18,230 bases of DNA from Brevibacterium sp. p3-SID960 (GCF_025144725.1 NZ_JALXKS010000051.1:1-18230); one strand, 5' to 3'; positions 1 to 7,920 are shown, numbered from the stretch's first letter. A program made the numbers and translations. The notes: a model not told the origin generated them from the sequence alone.

Positions 1-711
1 GCGGTGGTTCGGCCGGGCCTTCATCGGGTCGATGCCCTTGGGGATCGGCGGGTTCTTCGTCACCGAACCGAGGGCGGTCAGCCGGTTGCGCACGGCGAGG
101 ATCTCGGCCTTGTTCAGCTTGCGCGGAAGCCGGTGGACGGTGCGCACGATCTTGCTCATCGGGATCTGGCCGTCCTGGTCGCCGCCCTGCAGCGTGTAGA
201 TCGGCACATTGGGCAGCACGCGCTCGTGGCGCTTCTTCTGCTTGGCCAGCAGCTTCTCGACCCGGCCCTTGGGGCCTTCGCTCATGAGCACCACGCCGGC
301 TTTGCCGGTGGAGCGGAAGACGAGGTCGCGGCTGCGCGGATCGACGTCGATGGGCTGCTCATCCATGAGCCAGCCGCGCCGGCAGGTGTTGAGCACCGCG
401 CCGATCGCACCGGGCTGGCCCTCCATCTCCTTGAACGCGGCAGTCTCAGCGAAGCGGCCGAGCATGAACAGGGCCAGGAAGATACCGAGCATGAGACCCA
501 GGATCGTCCACAGCCAGATCGGGCCGAAGAGGAAGCCCACCCCGACACCCAGGGCGGTGAGGCCGACGATCGCGGCGAGCATGAGCCAGACGGTGGCGGG
601 GTTGTGCTTCTTCGACAGCTGCACAACCTGGCGCATCTGCGCGATGCGGCCCGGCTTGCTCGGATCCTTCGGCTTGCGCTTGAAAAAGCGGCGTGGCTTC
701 TCTTCTGACAT
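1..711 (-). CDS. DUF4191 family membrane protein (3' end cut by window edge)
   Basis: Actinobacterial DUF4191 family, function unknown. The visible 237 codons begin at ATG 711 (MSEEKPRRFFKRKPKD) and run off the left edge without a stop. The run PMKARPNHR at the edge resembles the basic tail of this family, so probably only a few residues are missing. A basic N-terminus (residues 1-36) is followed by two membrane segments, about 41-60 and 65-85, and then a soluble, mostly basic C-terminal domain (about 90-237) expected in the cytoplasm. The start has a poor ribosome site: AGGA abuts the ATG. The gene follows lipA by 64 bp on the same strand, an order also found in mycobacteria (lipB-lipA-DUF4191), so it is probably the last cistron of the lipoate operon. 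Family assignment is from recalled sequence similarity; a role linked to lipoylation is only guilt by association. Confidence 0.85.
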   Translation of the reverse strand, partial: MSEEKPRRFFKRKPKDPSKPGRIAQMRQVVQLSKKHNPATVWLMLAAIVGLTALGVGVGFLFGPIWLWTILGLMLGIFLALFMLGRFAETAAFKEMEGQPGAIGAVLNTCRRGWLMDEQPIDVDPRSRDLVFRSTGKAGVVLMSEGPKGRVEKLLAKQKKRHERVLPNVPIYTLQGGDQDGQIPMSKIVRTVHRLPRKLNKAEILAVRNRLTALGSVTKNPPIPKGIDPMKARPNHR

Positions 712-749
712 TCCTGTGCTCAATCAGCTTTCATTGGTGTGGCGGATGA

Positions 750-769
750 CGCCCCAGCCGTGCTGGGCG
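750..769 (-). terminator. weak hairpin between lipA and DUF4191
   Basis: CGCCCCAGC (750-758) and GCTGGGCG (762-769) form an 8-bp stem with one bulged C and a 3-nt loop. There is no T-run. It may be an attenuator or RNA-processing site between the two cistrons, or chance in GC-rich DNA. Confidence 0.25.
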
Positions 770-775
770 GACAAC

Positions 776-1816
776 CTAGAATTGTACCTCTTCGCCGGGT
801 CCGAAGGTATTCACGACCGCCTGCGCCTCCTGCTTGGCCGGCATCTCCCGGTCGAGGTGCAGCAGGTGGGCGGGGATCTCCTCACCGCGGCGGCGCATCG
901 CCTGCGCCCACAGCCGGCCGGCCCGGTAGGACGAGCGCACGAGCGGTCCGCTCATGACACCGGCGAAGCCGATCTCCTCACCGGCATCGCGCAGCTCGAC
1001 GAAGTCCTGCGGCTCGACCCAGCGCTCGATCGGATGGTGCCGGGGCGATGGGCGGAGATACTGGGTGATGGTCAGCAGGTCGGTGCCGGCATCGTAGAGG
1101 TCCTGCATCGCCTCGATGACCTCGTCGTTGGTCTCACCCATGCCGAGGATGAGGTTCGACTTAGTCACCAGGCCGGCATCGCGGGCCTTCGTGATGACCG
1201 ACAGCGATCGCTCGTAGCGGAACCCGGGGCGGATGCGCTTGAAGATCCGCGGGACGGTCTCGACATTGTGGGCCAGCACCTCCGGCCGGGAGGAGAACAC
1301 CTCGGCGAGCTGGTCGTCGTTGGAGTCGAAGTCGGGGATGAGCAGTTCGACGCCGGTCTGGTGGCCGTCCTCGTGCTCGATCGCGTGGATGAGGCGCACG
1401 GTCTCGGCGTACAGCCAGGCACCGCCGTCGTCGAGGTCGTCGCGGGCGACACCGGTGATCGTCGAGTAGCGCAGGCCCATCGTCGCGACCGATTCGGCCA
1501 CCCGGCGCGGCTCGTCGGCGTCGAAGTCGGCCGGCTTGCCGGTGTCGATCTGGCAGAAGTCGCAGCGGCGGGTGCACTGCTCACCGCCGATGAGGAAGGT
1601 CGCCTCGCGGTCCTCCCAGCATTCGAAGATGTTCGGGCAGCCGGCCTCCTCGCAGACCGTGTTGAGCTTCGAGGAGCGCACCAGGGACTTGAGTTCGGTG
1701 AACTCCGGTCCGATATTGGCCTTCGCCTTGATCCAGGCCGGCTTCTTCTCGATCGGCGTCTGGGCGTTGCGTGCCTCGACACGCAGCATCTTGCGTCCTT
1801 CAGGAGCAATCGTCAC
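776..1816 (-). CDS. lipA: lipoyl synthase LipA
   Basis: Radical-SAM enzyme that inserts two sulfur atoms into protein-bound octanoyl groups, completing lipoate on the E2 subunits and glycine cleavage H protein in the cytoplasm. 346 aa. The auxiliary [4Fe-4S] cluster motif [12 protein letters not shown] gives Cys55, 60 and 66. The radical-SAM motif CTRRCDFC gives Cys81, 85 and 88. The C-terminal RSSYRAGR (294-301) supplies the Ser ligand of the auxiliary cluster. The protein extends about 45 residues beyond that motif. The GTG start at 1816 has AAGGA 6 nt upstream, and the resulting N-terminus ([20 protein letters not shown]) matches the mycobacterial form. A second start, ATG 1789, also has AAGGA 6 nt upstream, so a shorter product is possible. 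It lies 78 bp downstream of lipB and is probably co-transcribed with it. Confidence 0.97.
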   Translation of the reverse strand: MTIAPEGRKMLRVEARNAQTPIEKKPAWIKAKANIGPEFTELKSLVRSSKLNTVCEEAGCPNIFECWEDREATFLIGGEQCTRRCDFCQIDTGKPADFDADEPRRVAESVATMGLRYSTITGVARDDLDDGGAWLYAETVRLIHAIEHEDGHQTGVELLIPDFDSNDDQLAEVFSSRPEVLAHNVETVPRIFKRIRPGFRYERSLSVITKARDAGLVTKSNLILGMGETNDEVIEAMQDLYDAGTDLLTITQYLRPSPRHHPIERWVEPQDFVELRDAGEEIGFAGVMSGPLVRSSYRAGRLWAQAMRRRGEEIPAHLLHLDREMPAKQEAQAVVNTFGPGEEVQF

Positions 1817-1855
1817 TGTGGGTCCTTCTCGTCGGTGGTCGTGCCTCGTGCAGGT

Positions 1856-1869
1856 GCGCCGGCCGGCGC
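1856..1869. repeat. 14-bp perfect palindrome in the lipB-lipA gap
   Basis: GCGCCGGCCGGCGC is its own reverse complement and lies between the lipB stop and the lipA start. As RNA it could fold only as a 5-bp stem with a GGCC loop. It may be a small processing or attenuation hairpin, or chance in GC-rich DNA. Confidence 0.3.
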
Positions 1870-1894
1870 GGCTGATGCCGGGGCTTCAATTGTC

Positions 1895-2533
1895 TCAGGC
1901 GGTGATGTGCCTGGCGAGCGCCGCTTCGACAGCCGGAGCGACGTCGGCGGGGGTGATAGTGCGGCCGGTTTCGGCACTCAGGCTCGTGACCCCGGCATCG
2001 GCGATGCCGCAGGGCACGATCGAGTCGAATCCGGTGTTGTCGTTCGAGCAGTTGAGGGCCAGCCCGTGCATCGTCACGCCTTCGTGGATGCGGATGCCGA
2101 TCGCGCCGATCTTACGCTCGGGCAGTGTGTCGGTGGCGGCCAGCCACACGCCGGAGCGCCCGTCGACCTTCATTGTCTCGATGCCCAGGGACGCGCACAC
2201 GTCGATGAGGGCATCTTCGATCTGGTCGACGAAGAGCTTGACGTCTTTGGCGTCGTTGAGCCGGTAGATGAGGTAGACGACGAGCTGGCCGGGTCCGTGC
2301 CAGGTGATCTTGCCGCCGCGGTCGACGTCGATGACCTCCGTTCCGTCGACCGGGCGCTCATGGTCTTCGGTGCGCTTGCCAGCGGTGTAGACGGGGGAAT
2401 GCTCCAGGAACAGGAGGGTGGACTCGCGCGTGCCGGCGATGACGTCGGCGTGATAGCGCTGCTGGAGATCCCAGGCGCTGCGGTAGTCGACATAGTCGGG
2501 TGCATACCCGAGGCATTCCACTGTGAATGACAT
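1895..2533 (-). CDS. lipB: octanoyl-[acyl-carrier-protein]:protein octanoyltransferase LipB
   Basis: Transfers octanoate from acyl carrier protein to the lipoyl-domain lysine of E2 subunits and H protein, the first step of endogenous lipoate synthesis. LipA in the next cistron does the second. 212 aa, close to the usual 210-230. The family signature [16 protein letters not shown] spans 72-87. The catalytic dyad is Lys141 in ERKIGAIG and Cys175 in IVPCGI; the MHGLALN motif lies at 155-161. The start at ATG 2533 ([10 protein letters not shown]) fits the family length. Upstream on the minus strand, TAGGGT sits 6 nt before the ATG. It could be a -10 box of a leaderless transcript, or part of it (AGGG) could act as a weak ribosome site. 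LipB heads the lipB-lipA-DUF4191 unit and is divergent from the pseudokinase-like gene. Confidence 0.97.
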   Translation of the reverse strand: MSFTVECLGYAPDYVDYRSAWDLQQRYHADVIAGTRESTLLFLEHSPVYTAGKRTEDHERPVDGTEVIDVDRGGKITWHGPGQLVVYLIYRLNDAKDVKLFVDQIEDALIDVCASLGIETMKVDGRSGVWLAATDTLPERKIGAIGIRIHEGVTMHGLALNCSNDNTGFDSIVPCGIADAGVTSLSAETGRTITPADVAPAVEAALARHITA

Positions 2534-2539
2534 GCACTC

Positions 2540-2545
2540 ACCCTA
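2540..2545 (-). promoter_or_regulatory. candidate -10 box of lipB, leaderless spacing
   Basis: TAGGGT on the minus strand fits the actinobacterial TANNNT -10 consensus and lies exactly 6 nt before the lipB ATG, which would place +1 at or next to the A of the start codon. No clear -35 was found, which is common for actinobacterial promoters. The same bases include AGGG, a weak Shine-Dalgarno, so the two readings compete. Confidence 0.4.
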
Positions 2546-2593
2546 TGCCGCACGCTGCAGGCGGGCAAAGCCGTCCGCATCCGCCGCCGACGG

Positions 2594-2602
2594 TTATCCA
2601 CA
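2594..2602 (+). promoter_or_regulatory. perfect consensus DnaA box
   Basis: TTATCCACA matches the strong DnaA-box consensus at 9 of 9 positions. It lies in the 154-bp divergent intergenic region, 61 bp upstream of lipB and 85 bp upstream of the pseudokinase-like gene. No second box was seen nearby, so this is not an origin. It could be a regulatory or titration site for DnaA, or chance. Confidence 0.5.
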
Positions 2603-2687
2603 GATCCGACAAGCCCATGGCAACACCCTCCAGCCCAGCCGTAGCCTTGCCGCACAGCCGATCACCACGAGTGCAGACAGGAGGGAC

Positions 2688-4286
2688 ATGGCCGAGCAGA
2701 CGTGGCACACCGTCGCCGAGGTGGCACCGGGGATCCGCCGCATCAGCACAGGGCAGCGCACCGCCTGGTTCCTGCCCGAGGGCGATGTGGCCGATATCAC
2801 GCACCGGTGGCCGGGAATCGGCACCGCTGAGCTCACTGGCGGGCCGGTGAGCTGCGATCCTGCCGCCGTTCCCGAGCCGGACGGCACCCGCGCAGGTGAC
2901 GTCGCCTCAGTCGATGGGCAGCCCGCCCACGTGCTCGGCCAGCCGCGGCAGGCAGGCGGCAACGGGCTCATCGTGCCCCGCTTCCACGGCGGTCTGCTCG
3001 TCGATGCGCTGCGCAGCTATGCCGGGCTGACCCTCGGGCAGACTCTGGCGGTGCTCGGTGCCTGCCTGGAGGCGCTGTGTGCCGCCCCTGCACCGAGTTC
3101 CGGCCGGCTGCGCTGCCACCGCAGCGCCTTCGGCGTCGATGATGCCGGTGCCATTCACCTCGTGCCCGGCCATACGGTGCCGGTTGAGTCAGTGTCGAGC
3201 GAGGCGGTCGAGTTCGGTCAGCTTGCCTATCTGTGCCTGACCGGCCTGACATGGGAGGAGCACGGGGTGCCGGTGCCAGACCTCACCCCAGCCGTTCCGG
3301 AGCCGTTGGCCGGCATCATCATCGAACTGCTCGAAGCCGAACCCGGCGGCGGTCCCGCGCCCGGGCCCGAGCTGCTGACGAGGCTTGCGGCAATGGGCGA
3401 GCCGGAGCAGATTCCGTTCGTCCCCGTCGAGGCGGAGGTCTCGGTGTCCGAGGCGGTGACCGCCCAGCTGCGCGTCGACGCCAGCGTCGCGTCGGCACTC
3501 ACCGGCCGCTATGAGCGCAGCCGCGAGCGCACCTCAGGCGGCCGGCGTGAAGAAAGGGCTCGCCGGGCCGAAGACAGCACCAAGGGCAGCGGGATCGGCC
3601 GGCTGCGCGCGGCCGCCGGGCACGCCAGACGCGACCGAATGCCCCGCATGAAGAACTCCACTTCGCGGAAGGCACAGAGGCGCACCCACGAGCCGACGCA
3701 GCGCAGGCGGCAGGGGAGAGGCTCCGGAATAAGCGGCTTCCACCTCCCGCGGCTGCCGTTGAACCGCACGATGCTCATCGGCGCTGCGGCCGCACTCGTG
3801 CTGAGCCTGTCGGGGATCGCGCTGCTCACCGGTCTCATCGATCCCGGAGGTGAGGCGGTCGCCCCGGGCAGTGCCGGCCATAACCCGCCCAGCGAACAAG
3901 CAACTGAAGGCCCTGCGGCGACCACCGCCTCGGGGCCGGAGAACCCCAAGGACGCGTTCGCCGCGCTCACCCGCAGACGCGAGCAGGCCTACCACCTCGG
4001 CGATGCCGCAGCGCTGGCGGAGCTGACGGTCGCAGGCTCCCCGGCAGCGGCAGCCGATGGCGCAGCCGACGTCGAGGCCTTCCAAGGCAGTGACATCAGC
4101 ATCGACATCGAATCGGCTCAGATCACGCAGCAGGAGGCGGACCGAGCCGAGCTCGACGTCGCCACACGGACGCAGGTGAGCGCACCCGATGGGTCCGGCC
4201 ACGACTACGGCAGCGTGCGCATGCGCGTCGAGTTGCGCCGCGAGGACGGCAGCTGGAGGGTCTATGACGCGATCGAGCAGAGCTGA
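2688..4286 (+). CDS. membrane protein with a degenerate kinase-like domain, function unknown
   Basis: 532 aa from ATG 2688, chosen because AGGAGGGAC directly precedes it; the frame is open 55 codons further upstream, but that DNA is intergenic. I do not recognise a named family. Residues 94-240 read like the C-lobe of a Ser/Thr protein kinase: hinge-like GLIVPRFHGGLLVDAL (93-108), an alphaE-like LGQTLAVLGACLEAL (116-130), a degenerate catalytic loop with G-x-I-H-L-V-P-G (154-161) where D-F-G would be, and an alphaF-like EFGQLAYLCLTG (175-186). The N-lobe lacks a glycine loop and a recognisable catalytic Lys, and the catalytic Asp is absent. Next come a strongly basic stretch (274-360), one membrane segment (362-384), a Gly/Pro/Ala linker and an external domain (about 420-532) with the look of a small SnoaL/NTF2-like fold. 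It is flanked by lipoate genes but on the opposite strand. Probably a pseudokinase-type scaffold or sensor; function not known. Confidence 0.8.
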   Translation: MAEQTWHTVAEVAPGIRRISTGQRTAWFLPEGDVADITHRWPGIGTAELTGGPVSCDPAAVPEPDGTRAGDVASVDGQPAHVLGQPRQAGGNGLIVPRFHGGLLVDALRSYAGLTLGQTLAVLGACLEALCAAPAPSSGRLRCHRSAFGVDDAGAIHLVPGHTVPVESVSSEAVEFGQLAYLCLTGLTWEEHGVPVPDLTPAVPEPLAGIIIELLEAEPGGGPAPGPELLTRLAAMGEPEQIPFVPVEAEVSVSEAVTAQLRVDASVASALTGRYERSRERTSGGRREERARRAEDSTKGSGIGRLRAAAGHARRDRMPRMKNSTSRKAQRRTHEPTQRRRQGRGSGISGFHLPRLPLNRTMLIGAAAALVLSLSGIALLTGLIDPGGEAVAPGSAGHNPPSEQATEGPAATTASGPENPKDAFAALTRRREQAYHLGDAAALAELTVAGSPAAAADGAADVEAFQGSDISIDIESAQITQQEADRAELDVATRTQVSAPDGSGHDYGSVRMRVELRREDGSWRVYDAIEQS

Positions 4287-4301
4287 GACGGGCTGAGACG
4301 A

Positions 4302-4339
4302 CACTGCGGGTGGGATGCCGGAGCATCCCACCCGCAGTG
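4302..4339. terminator. bidirectional terminator hairpin, perfect 16-bp stem
   Basis: CACTGCGGGTGGGATG (4302-4317) pairs perfectly with CATCCCACCCGCAGTG (4324-4339) across a 6-nt CCGGAG loop. It sits between two convergent genes, 15 bp after the stop of the pseudokinase-like gene and 50 bp after the end of sucB, so it probably serves both strands. There is no T-run on either side, as is common in actinobacteria. Confidence 0.8.
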
Positions 4340-4389
4340 GCCGGTGTGCCGTGCGTCAGCTGGCCATGAGGCTCAGCTGACGCTCCGGA

Positions 4390-6432
4390 TCACAGTTCAA
4401 GGTCGGCGACGAAGTTCGCGTCCTCGAGGCGCGCCTTGATGGTCTGCAGGAAGCGTCCTGCATCCGCACCGTCGACGAGCTCGTGGTTGTACGTCAGCGG
4501 CAGGTAGACCATGTCGCGGATCGCAATCGATTCGCCGCCGTCAGCGGTCTCGACGACGACCGGGCGGCGCGTGATGACACCGGTGCCCAGAATGCCCATC
4601 TGCGGGGTATTCAGGATCGGGGTGTCGAACAGCGCGCCGACGCTGCCGATGTTCGTGACCGTGAAGGTGCCGCCGGAGAGCTCATCCGGGCCGATCTTGG
4701 CCGTGCGGGTGCGCTCAGCGACATCGTCGATGGCCTTGGCCAGACCTGCGATCGAGAGGTCGCCGGCGTCCTTGACGACCGGAACGAGGAGACCCCGCTC
4801 GGTGTCGACGGCAACAGCCAGGTTCTCGTGGTCGAAGTAGGTGATCTCCTTGGCTTCGACATCGTAGGTGGCGTTGACCTTCGGGTGGACCTGGAGTGCT
4901 TCGACAATGGCCTTGGCGAAGAACGGCAGGTAGGTCAGCTTGACGCCGTGGGTCTGCTGGAACTGGTCCTTGTAGGCCTTGCGCAGCTGACCGACACGGG
5001 TCATGTCGACCTCGATGACCTGCGTGAGCTGTGCAGAGTTCTGCAGCGACTCGCGCATCCGGGTGGCGATCGTCTGGCGGATCCGGGAGGCCTTCTGCGT
5101 GGTGCCGCGCAGCTTCTTGACCTCTTCGGGGATCTCGACGACGAACGGCTCGCGGTCATCGGTGACAGCCGGCTTGCCGGCTGCCGGTGCCGGAGCACCG
5201 CCGGACTTCGATCCGCCGGCGTTCTCGGCTGCCGAGAGCACATCCTGCTTGCGGATGCGACCGCCGACACCGGTGCCGGTGACGTTGGAGAGATCCACGC
5301 CCTTGTTCTTGGCCAGGCGACGCACCAGCGGGGTGACGTACGCCGAACCGTGGGCGACAGTCGAGGAGATCGACTGCTTGGCCTCTTCACCGGCGGCCTG
5401 CTCGGCTGCGGCCTTCTGCGCCTCAGCGGCAGCGTCCTCGTCGGACTTCTCCGACTTCTCGGACTTCTTCTCAGCCTTCTTCTCGGACTTGTCCGACTTC
5501 TCGGCCTCGTCCTTGGCCTCCTTGGCGTCGGACTCCTTGTCCTTGACCTCGGAGTCATCGGACTCGTCGTCCTCGTCGGACTCCTCCTTGACGTCGTCGT
5601 CGGTGTCCTCCTCGGAGACGTCATCGGCCTGCTCGGTCTTGCGGTCGGTGGTCTCGGCCTCATCGGAGTCGTCGGAGTCATCCGCGTCATCCGAGTCGTC
5701 AGCCGGGGCATCGCCGGAGCCGATGAGCGCCACGACATCGCCGACCTCGACGACATCGTCCTCATCTGCCATGAGCTTCTGCACGGTGCCGGCCACAGGG
5801 GAGGGCACCTCGGTGTCGACCTTGTCGGTGGAGACCTCGAGCAGCGGCTCGTCGACTTCCACCTCGTCGCCGACCTCCTTGAGCCAGCGGGTGACGGTGC
5901 CTTCGGTGACCGATTCGCCGAGCGCCGGCATCTTCACCTCAGTGGAGTCACCGGAACCGCCCGAGGACTTCTTCTTCGGCTTCTCGTCGCTGTCATCCGA
6001 GTCATCCGAATCGTCGGAATCATCAGCGGAGTCGTCGGAGTCATCCGCGTCGTCCGAGTCACTGTCGTCAGCCTCGTCTGCGGAATCCTCATCAGCTGAG
6101 TCCTCGTCAGCCTGATCCTCAGCCCCGTCATCGGAGGAGTCGGCATCATCACTGTCGGCATCCTCATCAGAGGAGTCGTCAGAGGAGTCGCCGTCACCGT
6201 CGCCGATGACAGCCAGATCGCCGCCGACCTCGACGACATCGTCTTCGTCCGCAAGGATCTCCTGCAGGGTCCCGGCGTACGGGCTCGGAATCTCGGTGTC
6301 GACCTTGTCGGTCGAGACCTCGAGCAAGGGTTCGTCGACCTCGACCTCTTCGCCGACCTCCTTCAGCCAGCGGGTGACTGTGCCCTCGGTGACCGATTCA
6401 CCGAGAGCCGGCATCTGCACTTTGTTGGACAT
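4390..6432 (-). CDS. sucB: dihydrolipoamide acyltransferase (E2) of 2-oxoacid dehydrogenase complexes
   Basis: Core E2 subunit that carries acyl groups on lipoyl-lysine arms and passes them to CoA. 680 aa. Order: lipoyl domain 1 (1-78, Lys43 in TDKVDTE), acidic linker (79-150), lipoyl domain 2 (165-238, Lys204), charged linker (240-358), E3/E1-binding domain (364-400, [14 protein letters not shown]), Ala/Pro linker, and catalytic domain (443-675) with active-site His650 and Asp654 in HELVDG. The two lipoyl domains are nearly identical. The linkers are Asp/Ser/Glu-rich rather than the usual Ala/Pro-rich, which is unusual. This is the actinobacterial SucB type. In mycobacteria the equivalent, DlaT, serves pyruvate dehydrogenase, and E2 is shared with the 2-oxoglutarate complex, so substrate choice is not settled here. 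ATG 6432 has GGGAG about 10 nt upstream. It is 21 bp after lpdA and co-transcribed with it. Confidence 0.95.
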   Translation of the reverse strand: MSNKVQMPALGESVTEGTVTRWLKEVGEEVEVDEPLLEVSTDKVDTEIPSPYAGTLQEILADEDDVVEVGGDLAVIGDGDGDSSDDSSDEDADSDDADSSDDGAEDQADEDSADEDSADEADDSDSDDADDSDDSADDSDDSDDSDDSDEKPKKKSSGGSGDSTEVKMPALGESVTEGTVTRWLKEVGDEVEVDEPLLEVSTDKVDTEVPSPVAGTVQKLMADEDDVVEVGDVVALIGSGDAPADDSDDADDSDDSDEAETTDRKTEQADDVSEEDTDDDVKEESDEDDESDDSEVKDKESDAKEAKDEAEKSDKSEKKAEKKSEKSEKSDEDAAAEAQKAAAEQAAGEEAKQSISSTVAHGSAYVTPLVRRLAKNKGVDLSNVTGTGVGGRIRKQDVLSAAENAGGSKSGGAPAPAAGKPAVTDDREPFVVEIPEEVKKLRGTTQKASRIRQTIATRMRESLQNSAQLTQVIEVDMTRVGQLRKAYKDQFQQTHGVKLTYLPFFAKAIVEALQVHPKVNATYDVEAKEITYFDHENLAVAVDTERGLLVPVVKDAGDLSIAGLAKAIDDVAERTRTAKIGPDELSGGTFTVTNIGSVGALFDTPILNTPQMGILGTGVITRRPVVVETADGGESIAIRDMVYLPLTYNHELVDGADAGRFLQTIKARLEDANFVADLEL

Positions 6433-6453
6433 AACGTTTCGTCTCCCTCGCTC

Positions 6454-7845
6454 TTAGCTGTGGAAATGAAGGGGCTTGCCGGACAGAGCCAGGGCGGCTT
6501 CGCCGATCGCCTCGTTCTGGGTCGGGTGGGCGTGGATGAGCTCGGCGACCTCTTCGGGGAAGGCCTCCCAGTTGACGATCAGCTGCGCTTCACCGGCCTG
6601 CTCGCTCAGGCGCGCGCCGATTCCGTGCACGCCGAGGACGGGCCCGTCTTCGAGGCTGACGAGCTTGATGAGACCAGTCGTCTTGAGGATCGTCGACTTG
6701 CCGTTGCCGGCGAGGTTGTACTCGATCGTCTTGATCTTGTCCTCACCGTGCTTCTCCTCAGCCTGCTTCTGGGTCAGGCCGACGGAGAAGATCTCCGGCT
6801 CGCAGTAGGTCACGCGCGGGATGCCGGATTCGACGACCGGTGCCGGGTCGAGTCCTGCGATCTCTTCAGCGACGAAGATGCCCTGGGCGAATGAGCGGTG
6901 GGCCAGCTGCAGGCCGGGCACGATGTCGCCGACGGCGTAGATCGAGCCGACGCCGGTGTGCTGGCGCTCATCGGTCAGCACGAAGCCGCGGTCCATCTCG
7001 ATGCCCTGATCTTCGAAGCCGAAGCCCTCGGTGACCGGGCCGCGGCCGACGGCCACGAGCAGCACCGCAGCGTCGAGCACGGTGCCGTCTTCGAGGGTGA
7101 CGTGCACGCCGTCGTCGTCCTGCTCGACGCTCTTGAACATCGTGCCGACGGTGAACTTGATCTTGCGCTTCTTGAACGCGCGCTCGAGGTTCTTCGAGAT
7201 CGTCGCGTCCTCATTGGCGACCAGGTTCGGCAGACCCTCGACGATGTGGACCTTCGAGCCCATCGAGGCCCAGACGCTGGCGAACTCGACGCCGATGACG
7301 CCGCCGCCGAGCACGATCGCAGACTCGGGCACCTCGTCGTACTGCAGCGCCTGTTCCGAGGTCATGACGCGGCCGCCGATCTCGATGCCGATGGTCTTCG
7401 ACGTCGAACCGGTCGCCAGCACGATGTTCTTGCCGGTCACGGTCATCGAGCCGTCATCGGTGGAGACCTCGACGGTGTCCTTGCCGGTCAGCTTGCCCTC
7501 ACCGGCGATGTAGTCGATGCCGCGCGCCTTCACGAGTCCCTGCAGACCCTTGTAGTTGCGGTCGATGATGCCGTCTTTGAATTCCAGGACCTTGGCCATG
7601 TCGACGCCCTGCAGCTCGACATTGATGCCGAAGGACGCGGCCTCGCGTGCGGAATCCGCCACCTCGGCGGCGTGCAGCAGGGCCTTGGTCGGGATGCATC
7701 CACGGTGGAGGCAGGTGCCGCCCACCTTGTCGCGTTCGATGAGTGCGACGCGCATATCGAGCTGGGAAGCGCGCAGCGCGGCAGCGTAGCCGCCCGTGCC
7801 ACCACCCAGAATGACGAGGTCGTAGGTGTTGTCCGATTCGCTCAC
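6454..7845 (-). CDS. lpdA: dihydrolipoyl dehydrogenase (E3)
   Basis: Flavoprotein that reoxidises dihydrolipoyl groups on E2 with NAD+, shared by pyruvate, 2-oxoglutarate and glycine-cleavage systems. 463 aa, typical length. FAD-binding GGGTGGY (14-20); redox disulfide Cys45-Cys50 in GGTCLHRGCIPTK; NAD-binding GGGVIGVEFASVWASMG (about 181-197); second FAD motif YAVGDI; C-terminal active-site base His440 with Glu445 in HPTQNE. The start is GTG 7845, preceded by GAGGAG at 6 nt spacing. It is the first gene of an lpdA-sucB operon, with 21 bp between the two, so E3 and E2 should be made together. The upstream 223 bp holds its promoter and a small palindrome at 7908-7920. Nothing in the sequence is degenerate. 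Confidence 0.97.
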   Translation of the reverse strand: MSESDNTYDLVILGGGTGGYAAALRASQLDMRVALIERDKVGGTCLHRGCIPTKALLHAAEVADSAREAASFGINVELQGVDMAKVLEFKDGIIDRNYKGLQGLVKARGIDYIAGEGKLTGKDTVEVSTDDGSMTVTGKNIVLATGSTSKTIGIEIGGRVMTSEQALQYDEVPESAIVLGGGVIGVEFASVWASMGSKVHIVEGLPNLVANEDATISKNLERAFKKRKIKFTVGTMFKSVEQDDDGVHVTLEDGTVLDAAVLLVAVGRGPVTEGFGFEDQGIEMDRGFVLTDERQHTGVGSIYAVGDIVPGLQLAHRSFAQGIFVAEEIAGLDPAPVVESGIPRVTYCEPEIFSVGLTQKQAEEKHGEDKIKTIEYNLAGNGKSTILKTTGLIKLVSLEDGPVLGVHGIGARLSEQAGEAQLIVNWEAFPEEVAELIHAHPTQNEAIGEAALALSGKPLHFHS

Positions 7846-7907
7846 AGGTTGCTCCTCGTTGAATGGATGAACTGCCGGGTCACGGCACTTGTCTCCATCT
7901 TTCCACT

Positions 7908-7920
7908 ATTTCCCGGAAAT
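7908..7920. promoter_or_regulatory. candidate operator upstream of lpdA
   Basis: ATTTCC-C-GGAAAT is a perfect 6+1+6 inverted repeat, 63 bp upstream of the lpdA GTG, in a locally AT-richer stretch of the promoter region. Size and symmetry suit a dimeric regulator. I do not recognise the motif as that of a named regulator. Confidence 0.35.

Noticed and set aside
209..2530. A 773-codon open frame on the plus strand across lipA and lipB
   Set aside because: It is antisense to two unmistakable genes, has no ribosome site, and its translation is low-complexity. Long antisense frames are expected in GC-rich coding DNA.
2594..2602. Replication origin at the DnaA box
   Set aside because: Only one box is visible, with no AT-rich unwinding region and no dnaA/dnaN neighbours.
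2523..2687. A 55-codon N-terminal extension of the pseudokinase-like gene
   Set aside because: AGGAGGGAC directly before ATG 2688 is a much stronger start, and the extension overlaps the lipB start and the DnaA box.
4483..6099. A 538-codon plus-strand frame opposite sucB
   Set aside because: The Gly/Leu/Val-rich translation mirrors the Asp/Ser/Glu codons of the acidic linkers. It has no family features.
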